Positions 1 through 6,761 of a DNA stretch of 15,204 nucleotides are shown piece by piece; position 1 is the first letter of the stretch; each line of letters opens with the position of its first letter. The notes beneath the pieces are model-generated. The model searched no databases. It was given only the letters and a program-made list of their open reading frames with translations, and was not told the DNA's origin. A program made the translations under genes and the position numbers. This stretch comes from CAZXEU01 sp964639665 (GTDB taxonomy: Bacteria > Bacteroidota > Rhodothermia > Rhodothermales > Bin80), in NCBI GenBank assembly GCA_964639665.1, contig CAZXEU010000062.1, forward strand, positions 1 through 15,204. Reading direction: 5' to 3'.

Positions 1-34
1 CGCACTGTGGAAAGGGCCCGGAAAAAATTCCTTC

Positions 35-86
35 GGCCTCGAGCTTCGAGGCTCCGCAGCTCGCTGCTCCGCCTCGAAGCTCGGCC
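35..86. repeat. Large imperfect stem-loop
   Basis: Bases 35-52 and 71-86 are reverse complements over 16 pairs, with a two-base bulge at 39-40. Inside them, 56-59 and 64-67 can add a second short stem around a four-base loop. The left arm is also nearly self-complementary (CCTCGA/TCGAGG), so alternative folds exist. Read on the minus strand the stem is followed after seven bases by six T, which is weakly terminator-like; on the plus strand no clean T tract follows. It may be a terminator, or a copy of a dispersed palindromic element. Confidence 0.6.
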
Positions 87-500
87 TCTCTTAATCCAAT
101 TTTAATTGTCGTCGGCCTCAATCTATATTGACGTTGATCAGGCAGGATCGGGGCTAGACGACCAACGAGGTTTAGGTCCGTTGTCTGTACTACCACCACA
201 GCAACTGCAAGGGAAGAAGGCTATCGATACGAGTCCGAAGCCGGATGAGTGTGGTTGTGACTCCGTCGCGCGACAACGTGCGGCGGAACGTGGCTTACGC
301 CCACGCGCGCAGCTCGGTGCCAGCATGCTGGACCGTGCGATCAAGACATCAAGCCTCTCTTGCAGGATCTGACAGGTATGTCTGGGCTTTTCGTTCCCAA
401 TCGAGAGCCAGGAAGCGACGACCACGGTGGGATTAGACGCCAGCTACCGTGCCTGGCACCGCTACTCCAGTATTCCGTAGCCTACGTGAAGAAGTGCCGG
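87..500. other. Non-coding stretch, no recognisable gene
   Basis: About 410 bases between the stem-loop and the stop codon of the ridA-like gene. Short open frames exist on both strands, but their translations are low-complexity, rich in Arg, Ser and Pro, resemble no family I know and lack a good ribosome binding site. I see no tRNA or other recognisable RNA here. It could contain the 3' untranslated region of the ridA-like gene or decayed sequence. Confidence 0.5.
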
Positions 501-899
501 CTAGCGAACCGCGACGCAGGAAATCTCGACACGGGCTCCGCGAGGCAGCGCACTGACCTGAACGGTTTCCCGGGCCGGCGGAGTCTCGTTGAAGTAGCGG
601 GCGTAGACTTCGTTGACCTGGGCAAAATCGTCCATGTCTACCAGGTACACGCGGCACTGGACGACACTCGAGTAGTCCATACTGACCGCGTGCAGGATGG
701 CGCCGATGTTCTGGAGTACCCGTTCGGTCTCGTCCACTACATCTCCCGAGATGAGGGAGGCCGACGCGGGATCCAGTGCGATCTGGCCGGAGCAGTAAAG
801 GGTGCGGTCAACCAGAATGGCCTGACTGTAAGGTCCGATGGCTGCGGGCGCCAGAGGCGTTTTCACCACTGTAAACGAAGCTTCTTCGACGTACGGCAT
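501..899 (-). CDS. RidA family (YjgF/YER057c/UK114) enamine/imine deaminase
   Basis: A 132-residue protein, close to the usual 125-135 of the family. RidA proteins are cytosolic trimers that hydrolyse reactive enamines and imines made by PLP enzymes, such as 2-aminoacrylate, to keto acids and ammonia. The family landmarks are visible: GPYSQA with Tyr24, SGQI near 37-40, NIGAIL near 64-69, and PPARETV with Arg110, which matches the substrate-carboxylate Arg (Arg105 in E. coli RidA). Glu125 in VEISCVAV matches the Glu that positions the catalytic water. The ATG at 899 has a strong GGAGG six bases upstream. It is transcribed away from the SDR gene across a 163-base gap that must hold both promoters. 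With the key Arg present an active deaminase is likely; the physiological substrate cannot be told from sequence. Confidence 0.9.
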   Translation of the reverse strand: MPYVEEASFTVVKTPLAPAAIGPYSQAILVDRTLYCSGQIALDPASASLISGDVVDETERVLQNIGAILHAVSMDYSSVVQCRVYLVDMDDFAQVNEVYARYFNETPPARETVQVSALPRGARVEISCVAVR

Positions 900-1062
900 G
901 GAGCCACCTCCGGAATTAGAGCCAAACTACCTGGGGAACATGCGCAACGGGAGGGGATAACTCAAACGAAGAAATATCTAATACGGCGCCTCCGCATCGC
1001 AACAATTCTTTGGCGCGGGGGCGTCTGGAAGCAGAGTGCCATTACAATTCCGGGATCTGGCC

Positions 1063-1875
1063 ATGGATTTGGGACTGAAAGACAGGGTAGCATTTGTTGC
1101 CGGTGCCAGTAGTGGACTGGGCCTGGCCGTGGCGCAGGCCTTGGCCTTCGAGGGATGTCGCGTGGCGATTTGTTCGCGCGATGAGGAGCGCATTGAGCGG
1201 GCGGAGAAGGATCTGGTGCAGCGCACCGGCACTTCCGCAAAGCATGTGCTTTCCCTGGCGTGCGACGTTACGGACGAGGTCCAGATCGCAGCTGCCATGC
1301 GCAAGATCCGTGACACGTATGGTGCTTTGCATGTTCTGGTTACCAATGCAGGAGGTCCTCCAACGGGACTTCTAGACGACTTTGACGCGAATACCTGGCG
1401 GTCGGGACTGGAGCTCAATCTGGTAAGCACCATCAATCTTTGCCGGCTTGCGTTGCCGCTGCTGAAGCAGGCGGCGGCCGAGGACGGTCATGCACGGATC
1501 GTCATGGTGACGTCCATTGCTGCCAAGCAGCCCATCGGCACCCTGTATCTGTCGAACACGGCCCGCGCGGGAGTCCAGGGCTTCGCAAAAACGCTGTCCG
1601 AGGAAGTGGGACCGCTCGGCATAACTGTAAATACGGTACTTCCGGGGTTTACCCGAACGGAGAGACTTCAGCACCTCGTTGATGACCTCATGCAGCGTAC
1701 GGGCAAGACAGCCGCGGAAGTAGAGGCGGGATGGGCGGCGAGCGCGGCGCTTCGGCGCATCGCCGATCCGAAGGAATTCGCGGCCGTTGTGACCTTCCTC
1801 GCCAGCCGCCGGGCCAGCTTCCTGACAGGCGCGGCCGTACCCATTGACGGAGGCTATTCGAAGCACGTCTTCTAG
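1063..1875 (+). CDS. SDR family oxidoreductase with replaced catalytic Tyr/Lys
   Basis: A 270-residue short-chain dehydrogenase/reductase, normal length for a classical SDR, probably NAD(P)H-dependent and cytosolic. The nucleotide-binding GASSGLG (residues 14-20), the CDVTD segment, the NAG motif (95-97), the catalytic-region Ser151 (VTSIAAKQP) and the C-terminal DGGY are all present. The active site is unusual: 13 residues after Ser151, where classical SDRs carry Tyr, there is Ser164, and the Lys of YxxxK is Arg168 (SNTAR). A divergent FabG-like branch with an LSNxxR signature is known, so this is a subfamily feature and not a sequencing error. The frame extends upstream to a GTG at 1036; ATG 1063 is preferred because it starts just before the first beta strand, as in homologs. 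mnmA follows after 48 bases on the same strand. The substrate is unknown. Confidence 0.9.
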   Translation: MDLGLKDRVAFVAGASSGLGLAVAQALAFEGCRVAICSRDEERIERAEKDLVQRTGTSAKHVLSLACDVTDEVQIAAAMRKIRDTYGALHVLVTNAGGPPTGLLDDFDANTWRSGLELNLVSTINLCRLALPLLKQAAAEDGHARIVMVTSIAAKQPIGTLYLSNTARAGVQGFAKTLSEEVGPLGITVNTVLPGFTRTERLQHLVDDLMQRTGKTAAEVEAGWAASAALRRIADPKEFAAVVTFLASRRASFLTGAAVPIDGGYSKHVF

Positions 1876-1923
1876 AACGAGCCGTATTCGGTGCTGTGGC
1901 ATCGCACGGAGGCGAAATCTGGC

Positions 1924-3051
1924 ATGAACGACAGGATACTGGTAGCCATGAGTGGTGGAGTGGACTCCTCCGTGGCTGCCGTGATGCTGAGCCGCCAGGG
2001 CCACGAGGTGGTGGGACTCACGATGAAGACGTGGGACTACGCGCAAGGCGGCCGGACCGCGGGCAAGGAGGTTGGCTGCTGTACGCTAGATTCCATGAAC
2101 GACGCCAGGTCGGTAGCGCAGAAGTACGGCTTTGCACATTTTGTGGTGGATATCCGGGGTGAGTTCGGCGACTGGGTTATCGAGCGATTTACGGAGGAGT
2201 ACCTTGCCGGCAGAACCCCGAATCCTTGCGTGCTCTGCAACACCCATATCAAGTGGGCGGCGCTCTTGGCGCGCGCGGATGACCTTGGCTGCGACCGCAT
2301 CGCTACGGGACATTACTCCCGGGTGCGGCGCGACACCGAAACCGGTCGCTACGTGCTGTCAGCGGGCGTGGATCTGAACAAGGATCAAAGCTACGCGCTG
2401 TGGGGGCTTCCGCAGGAGCATCTCGCGCGCACCGTCTTTCCCCTTGGCCGCCTGACCAAGCCCGAGATTCGCCGCAAGGCGGAGGAATTCGGGCTGAGCA
2501 GGGTCGCCGCGAAGCCGGATTCATATGAGATCTGCTTCATTCCTGACAATGACTACCGGCGGTTTCTCCGCGACCGCGTGGAGGGATTGGCACCGAGTGT
2601 GGACGGGGGACCCTTTGTGCTCTCGGACGGCACGCATATCGGCTGGCATGCCGGCTATCCCTTCTACACCATCGGGCAACGCCACGGCCTCGGTCTGGCG
2701 CTGGGATACCCGGTGTACGTGACGGCCATAGACCCCGCCACCAACACCATCACGGTAGGGCCTCGCGAGGAGTTGCTGCGCCAGACACTGACCGCAGACG
2801 GTGTCAATCTTGTCAAGTACGCAAGCCTGGCCGAGGAGCGCAGCGCCACGGGCAAGGTACGATACAAGGATCCGGGCGCTCCCTGCCTGGTGCGACAGAC
2901 TTCCGAGGATGAGCTTACGGTTTCATTTGCCGAACGTCGGCGAGCCATTACTCCGGGACAGTCGGTCGTTCTCTACGAAGGCGATGACGTGTTGGCCGGC
3001 GGCTGGATTCGCACGGTCGAGGAACCGGAAGCGGCGACTGCGAACACGTAG
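1924..3051 (+). CDS. mnmA: tRNA-specific 2-thiouridylase MnmA
   Basis: A 375-residue enzyme, typical of the family, that installs the 2-thio group on U34 of the tRNAs for Lys, Glu and Gln, using ATP and sulfur relayed to it as persulfide. The PP-loop SGGVDSS lies at residues 10-16. The two catalytic cysteines are Cys105 (NPCVLCNTHIKW) and Cys204 (YEICFIPD), matching Cys102 and Cys199 of E. coli. GHYSR (129-133), KDQSYAL (153-159) and the C-terminal beta-barrel with FYTIGQRHGLGL are also typical. The extended DYAQGG...EVGCCTLDSMNDAR segment is the variant I associate with Bacteroidota-like and related lineages. ATG 1924 is chosen over a GTG at 1891 because GGAGG precedes it by 11 bases and the beta strand starts at once. 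It may be co-transcribed with the SDR gene. Confidence 0.97.
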   Translation: MNDRILVAMSGGVDSSVAAVMLSRQGHEVVGLTMKTWDYAQGGRTAGKEVGCCTLDSMNDARSVAQKYGFAHFVVDIRGEFGDWVIERFTEEYLAGRTPNPCVLCNTHIKWAALLARADDLGCDRIATGHYSRVRRDTETGRYVLSAGVDLNKDQSYALWGLPQEHLARTVFPLGRLTKPEIRRKAEEFGLSRVAAKPDSYEICFIPDNDYRRFLRDRVEGLAPSVDGGPFVLSDGTHIGWHAGYPFYTIGQRHGLGLALGYPVYVTAIDPATNTITVGPREELLRQTLTADGVNLVKYASLAEERSATGKVRYKDPGAPCLVRQTSEDELTVSFAERRRAITPGQSVVLYEGDDVLAGGWIRTVEEPEAATANT

Positions 3052-3113
3052 ATCCAAGTAATGCGCCCAAGCAATGCCACTGGTCCAGGTGTGGCGCTGC
3101 GCCGGAGGATTCT

Positions 3114-3377
3114 ATGGTGATGAAATCTGGCAGCCGAGGGAGTGCCGCGCTGATCAGGGGAACGGGCCGTGTTACCTTCGTCGAGGTCGGCCGCGGATTC
3201 TACGGCATTCGCTCCGACGACGGCGCGCGCTACGATCCCGGTCCACTGGACAAGGCATTTCAACGCCACGGACTGCGCGTCCGGTTTGTGCTGCGGCCGC
3301 GCCCCGGTGCCATGTCCGTGCGCATGTGGGGGGAGCCCGTCGAGCTGGTTTCCTTGGAGCCGGTCGGCGCCGCGTAG
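3114..3377 (+). CDS. Small conserved-looking beta-rich protein, function unknown
   Basis: An 87-residue protein with GGAGG five bases before its ATG (an in-frame ATG at 3120 is also possible). No signal peptide or membrane segment is seen. The pattern GTGRVTFVEVGRGFYGIRSDD, then DGARYDP, LDKAFQRHGLRVRFVLRP and MWGEPVELVSLE, resembles small OB-fold-like domains in which a GxFYGI-x-DDG turn precedes a Y-x-P-x-x-L segment and a final strand after an M-WG turn. That resemblance is from memory and I cannot name the family with confidence. It starts 62 bases after mnmA on the same strand and converges with the reductase gene, whose stop codon lies 12 bases beyond its own. It is likely cytosolic and real, because the ribosome binding site is good and the sequence does not look like a shadow frame. 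Confidence 0.75.
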   Translation: MVMKSGSRGSAALIRGTGRVTFVEVGRGFYGIRSDDGARYDPGPLDKAFQRHGLRVRFVLRPRPGAMSVRMWGEPVELVSLEPVGAA

Positions 3378-3404
3378 CCAATCCCGGCGCTATAGCGCTA
3401 CGCG
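3371..3404. terminator. Possible bidirectional terminator hairpin between convergent genes
   Basis: CGCGTAGC (3371-3378) and GCTACGCG (3397-3404) form a perfect 8-bp stem around an 18-base loop. The loop and right arm also hold a perfect 12-base palindrome, GCGCTATAGCGC, at 3387-3398. The structure overlaps the stop codons of both converging genes (TAG at 3375-3377 on plus; TAG at 3390-3392 on minus). There is no T tract on either side, so intrinsic termination is uncertain. Confidence 0.4.
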
Positions 3405-4373
3405 CGCGCCCAGGTTATCCTTTTCCGCCTGGGCGGCGAGGTACGTCGCTACGGCAAGGTCCTGGACGGCGTTGCCCACGGACTTGAAGAATGTGATTTC
3501 GCCGTCAGATTCCCGGCCGGCTCTGCTTCCCGATGCCACCTCGCCCAGCTCTGCGTGTATGTGGCTCTCGGTTATCAGCCCCTTGGCGAGGGGCGCGAGG
3601 ATATCGCCCGCCTCTTTCAGACAGGCGGCCCGCTGATCCACTACCACTCTTGCCACGCGCACTACTGCGTGCGGTATCTCCGTCATATCCGGCCGGTAGG
3701 AGCCTACGCCGTTGATGTGGCAGCCCGCTTTGAGGTGCTCGGCGTCGAAAACGGGCGTAAGGGACGTTGTTGCCGTGCAGATGATGTCGGCTTCTATCAG
3801 CACTTCGGGGCGGGAGGCTACCTCGACGTCAACGCCCACGACGCGCCTCATCTCGCGGGCAAAGGCCTCCGCGTTGTTCGGATCCCGGCCGAACACGAAG
3901 GCCTTTTCCAGGTGCCGGACGGCGCAGATCGCCTCAAGCTGCGTGCGGGCCTGCACGCCCGCGCCAAAGATGGCTGCCACCCGGGCATCGCGCCTAGCCA
4001 ACAGATCGGTGGCCAGGCCCGCGCCGGCTCCCGTGCGAATTGCGGTGATGCACTCCCCGTCCATCAGGGCGAGTGGTTCTCCCGTAGCGGCGTCCGATAC
4101 CAGCACGAGGGCATGTATAAAGGGAAGCCCGCGCCCGGCGTTGCCGGGATTCATGGTTACCACCTTGAGCCCCAGTCGCGCGCTTCCGGGAGCATATGCG
4201 GGCATGAAGAGCGCGCGGGCCTCGTGCTCCGGAATCTCGATGCTGGAGCGTACAGGCACAGTGACTTTCCCGGCTGAAAGGGCAGAAAAGGCGTCCCGCA
4301 TGAGCGCGATGGCCTTCGGCATGGAAAGCGTCTGTCGAATCAGCTTCCCGGAAAGAACGCGTATGACGGGCAT
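3390..4373 (-). CDS. Ornithine cyclodeaminase/mu-crystallin family, probable Delta1-pyrroline-2-carboxylate reductase
   Basis: A 327-residue NAD(P)-dependent protein of normal family length. The Rossmann motif GAGVQA is at residues 137-142 after RTGAGAGLATDLLA. Arg42, Lys70 and Arg113 sit in the positions of the substrate-binding Arg/Lys residues, and Asp229 in NGVGSYRPDM takes the place of the catalytic Asp of ornithine cyclodeaminase. The SYRPDM version is more typical of ketimine reductases and alanine dehydrogenases of the superfamily than of true cyclodeaminases. The gene starts 14 bases after the trans-3-hydroxyproline dehydratase stop codon, so the pair is almost surely one operon. The dehydratase makes Delta1-pyrroline-2-carboxylate, the substrate of LhpI-type reductases in this superfamily, which give L-proline. 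I infer that role from context. The frame extends to 4436, but ATG 4373 fits homolog starts and avoids overlap. AGAGGG lies very close to it, so translational coupling is likely. Confidence 0.88.
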   Translation of the reverse strand: MPVIRVLSGKLIRQTLSMPKAIALMRDAFSALSAGKVTVPVRSSIEIPEHEARALFMPAYAPGSARLGLKVVTMNPGNAGRGLPFIHALVLVSDAATGEPLALMDGECITAIRTGAGAGLATDLLARRDARVAAIFGAGVQARTQLEAICAVRHLEKAFVFGRDPNNAEAFAREMRRVVGVDVEVASRPEVLIEADIICTATTSLTPVFDAEHLKAGCHINGVGSYRPDMTEIPHAVVRVARVVVDQRAACLKEAGDILAPLAKGLITESHIHAELGEVASGSRAGRESDGEITFFKSVGNAVQDLAVATYLAAQAEKDNLGARVAL

Positions 4374-4387
4374 GCCCTCTGTTCTCG

Positions 4388-5440
4388 CTAGCGCAATATG
4401 AAGCCGTTCCGCAGGGGGTCGGCAGGGTCGATGCAAAACAGGTGCCGGCCTGTGATGTAGGCGCGTCCTTCTACCTCAGGTACGATGGCCGCATACGTCC
4501 CGAAGGTAGTTTCCTCTGCAACCCGGACGGTAAACCGGCTGCCGATAATGCTCTCGATAACCAGGGGTTCGCCGAGCACTGCCTCGCCGCGCGCATAGTG
4601 CAGCGCAGCGCGGCCACTTACGCCGGTTCCGGTCGGGCTCCGGTCCACTTCGCCTTCGGCAAACACGCACACGTTTCTGCTGTGCCCACCCGGGTCCCTG
4701 GCTTCATCGATGAAAATGGTGCCGTACAAGAAGCCCAGGTCATCCTCGAATGGATGCGTGATGGGCTTATGCTCCATGATAGCACGCTTTATGGCCATGC
4801 CTCGCTCGACCAGCCGCGTAAAGAATTCGGGCGTGCATCGCAGGCCTGCTTCCCGCGCCTGCACGTAGGCGTAGAATGCCCCTCCAAAGGCGATGTCGTA
4901 GCGGATCGTGCCGAGCCCCCCCACCTCCACCTGCTGATCCGTGGCGTATACGAAGGAGGGCACGTTTCGGAAGGAGACGGATGATACCCCGGTGGCACCG
5001 AGCCGGGCGAAGGCGGTAACCCTGCCCGCAGGGGTGTCAATGCGCACGCGTGTAACGGGGCGAGTGCTTGGCAGCAGACCTGTTTCCAGCGCCACCTTCG
5101 TGACAGCTATGATGGCGTGCCCGCACATGGTGCTGTAGCCCTCGTTGTGCATGAAGAGCACCCCGAAATCAGCCCCCGGCGTCACAGGCGGCACGACGAG
5201 GCAGCCGTACATGTCGGCATGGCCGCGCGGCTCCCACATGAGTGCCTTGCGCAGCAGGTCGTGACACTCGGATGCCTGCCTGCGCCGGTCCAGGATGGTC
5301 GCGCCTTCCAGCTCCGGATAGCCACTCAGGATTATGCGCAGCGGCTCCCCTTCCGTGTGGGCATCGATCGTGACAAATGTGAGCCAGTCATCCGGCGGCT
5401 GCCATCTGGCCCCAGGTGCAAGCGAAATCCTGGTATTCAT
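4388..5440 (-). CDS. trans-3-hydroxy-L-proline dehydratase (proline racemase family)
   Basis: A 350-residue cytosolic enzyme of the proline racemase superfamily, similar in length to human L3HYPDH. The N-terminal FVTIDAHTEGEPLRI and the EGYSTMCGHAIIAVTK motif with Cys106 are classic. Racemases and epimerases carry a second Cys in the motif before GTG; here the motif is DRSPTGTGVSGR with Thr270. The Cys/Thr pair is the known signature of the trans-3-hydroxy-L-proline dehydratase subgroup (Cys104/Thr273 in human), so I call dehydratase and not racemase. The product is Delta1-pyrroline-2-carboxylate, and the next gene encodes a fitting reductase. ATG 5440 is used; a TTG two codons upstream is the only extension. 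No clear Shine-Dalgarno is visible. The 330-base upstream gap holds two dyads that could bind a regulator. Confidence 0.92.
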   Translation of the reverse strand: MNTRISLAPGARWQPPDDWLTFVTIDAHTEGEPLRIILSGYPELEGATILDRRRQASECHDLLRKALMWEPRGHADMYGCLVVPPVTPGADFGVLFMHNEGYSTMCGHAIIAVTKVALETGLLPSTRPVTRVRIDTPAGRVTAFARLGATGVSSVSFRNVPSFVYATDQQVEVGGLGTIRYDIAFGGAFYAYVQAREAGLRCTPEFFTRLVERGMAIKRAIMEHKPITHPFEDDLGFLYGTIFIDEARDPGGHSRNVCVFAEGEVDRSPTGTGVSGRAALHYARGEAVLGEPLVIESIIGSRFTVRVAEETTFGTYAAIVPEVEGRAYITGRHLFCIDPADPLRNGFILR

Positions 5441-5632
5441 TGACAAGGTGTGGAGGCTGCGCTAAAGGATAAGTTGTCGGGGCCTCGGGCGCCACCGGCG
5501 ACAGCGGCATCCCGGACGGCAGACGCGCCGACCGGGCGCGGCCCGAGCGGGTCCAGCAGAATCTCGCCTGCATTCTCCGGTAGGCGCTGCAAAATCGCGT
5601 CGGAGCACCGCAGTGCGTCATCCGGCCCGGGT

Positions 5633-5652
5633 ATTGACGTTTGCCGGTCAAT
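5633..5652. promoter_or_regulatory. Candidate operator dyad ATTGAC-N8-GTCAAT
   Basis: A perfect 6-bp inverted repeat with an 8-base spacer, about 195 bases upstream of the dehydratase start. The spacing of roughly 14 bases centre to centre is compatible with a dimeric regulator, but it is also compatible with chance. No regulator gene is adjacent. Confidence 0.3.
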
Positions 5653-5660
5653 CAACCGGG

Positions 5661-5673
5661 TGCAGTCCCTGCA
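5661..5673. promoter_or_regulatory. Second small dyad TGCAG-N3-CTGCA
   Basis: Perfect 5-bp inverted repeat with a 3-base spacer, eight bases to the right of the ATTGAC dyad. It also reads as a direct repeat of TGCAGT (5661-5666 and 5670-5675). It may belong to the same control region; the evidence is only symmetry and position. Confidence 0.2.
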
Positions 5674-5770
5674 GTACGGCTAGTGACCAAATGCAGCGTG
5701 TCTCCAGGCAAACGGCATCGGGCCAGCCACAACAAGATACGCGGTGCCGCTCCCCCTGATGCCGGACTTC

Positions 5771-6496
5771 CTATGCAGAAAGGTCTGCCAACTCGATGTC
5801 CTTGAATCGGAATCTGAACACCTGGCGGCGGTGCACCTCGATCGATATGCTGCCCGAGGGCTGTATTTTCTCCCCACCGTCCCAATCGATTATCGTCTTT
5901 CCGTTTAGCACGGACTTGACTCGGGAGCCCACTACGCTAATTTCGAATTCGTTCCAGGGGTCTTCGTCCGTGCTCCACTTGTACGTCCAGTCTTCAGGCA
6001 GGTATGGCTCGAAATTCTCGGCCTGATAGCCTTGCATGGGATACGGAAGCCAGTATTCCGTGAAGTCCCAGATGAACCCGGTAGACTGTGGGACATTGGA
6101 GGCCAGATCGAATCCATGCCTGGGAAAGTTGTCCGGTTCCCATGTATCCCGGAATTGAATGCCGCAGTTTCCGACGGCGTCCTCGAAGGCCATGAACTTG
6201 AGCCTAAGCGCGAAGTCCGTCAATGGTCGGTCGTACGTTAGCCAGACATACTCCTCCGTGCCGGGAGTATCCAGGACCAATTCTCCGTTTTCGATACTGA
6301 ATACAGTCTGCGCCAGAGAGTCGTCGACTGCCACCCGATCCAGGTGCCATCCGGTGAGGTCTTCTCCATTGAAAATCGAAACGAATTCAGGCGTGCCGGC
6401 AGATTCGGGCACCGAAGCATTCTCACTCTCCGGGCTGCATCCGGCTACTAGCGCGGCGAAGGCGAGCGCACCGGCAATGCGCATTGCGCCGCGCAT
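5771..6496 (-). CDS. DUF1080 (3-keto-disaccharide hydrolase domain) lipoprotein
   Basis: A 241-residue lipoprotein. From ATG 6496 the N-terminus is a short basic region, a hydrophobic stretch and the lipobox LVAGC with Cys20, followed by a Ser/Glu-rich linker. The DUF1080 domain starts at FVSIFNGEDLTGWH (about residue 38) and runs to the end, with GNCGIQFRD, WNEFEISVVGSRVKSVLNGK and a closing FRFKDIEL strand, all typical of this concanavalin-like fold. Members of the domain family hydrolyse 3-keto-glycosides. Its place is the periplasm or outer membrane, anchored by lipid. The start is uncertain: ATG 6565 has a better ribosome binding site (GGAG, five or six bases away) but would give an odd 35-residue n-region, while ATG 6496 has AAGG five bases upstream. 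It is divergent from the PQQ dehydrogenase gene and may share its control region. Confidence 0.88.
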   Translation of the reverse strand: MRGAMRIAGALAFAALVAGCSPESENASVPESAGTPEFVSIFNGEDLTGWHLDRVAVDDSLAQTVFSIENGELVLDTPGTEEYVWLTYDRPLTDFALRLKFMAFEDAVGNCGIQFRDTWEPDNFPRHGFDLASNVPQSTGFIWDFTEYWLPYPMQGYQAENFEPYLPEDWTYKWSTDEDPWNEFEISVVGSRVKSVLNGKTIIDWDGGEKIQPSGSISIEVHRRQVFRFRFKDIELADLSA

Positions 6497-6761
6497 AAAA
6501 ACCTTGCTTGCAGGGCCCTGCAGAACCTGGACGAGTTCTGTAGGGGACATACGGGTGTATTTCATGATTCTCCGCAGGTCTGGAATCAAACTGTATTGCA
6601 TTCAGGCGCCACAGGCAGAAGATAGTCCATATTCTTCAAGTGGGCGCAGCCATGCGCACCGGAAGCAATCCGCACGGAGCTGCGCGCCGTAATGGCCTGA
6701 ACCCCGGCATCGGCCCTTGCCTATATTGTGCGGACTCGCGAACACCTGGAAGGGAATTACA

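Larger units (their letters stand above)
5441..5770. other. Intergenic region upstream of the hydroxyproline operon
   Basis: This 330-base gap separates the start of the dehydratase gene from the stop codon of the DUF1080 lipoprotein gene, both on the minus strand. It should carry the operon promoter and the lipoprotein transcript end. Short open frames here have no recognisable product. A 7-bp inverted repeat (CGGCATC 5713-5719, GATGCCG 5758-5764) with a long loop sits just after the lipoprotein stop. I could not pick out convincing -35/-10 boxes. Confidence 0.5.

Noticed and set aside
360..1112. A 250-codon plus-strand open frame across the left region
   Set aside because: It runs antisense through the whole RidA-like gene and into the SDR start; its translation has no family resemblance, and the minus-strand protein has clear catalytic motifs.
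4388..5440. Annotation as proline racemase or 4-hydroxyproline epimerase
   Set aside because: The second catalytic Cys is Thr270, which removes two-base racemisation and marks the dehydratase subgroup.
6699..6727. A sigma-70 promoter for the PQQ dehydrogenase using TATATT
   Set aside because: No recognisable -35 hexamer at 16-18 bases; left as a note and not called.
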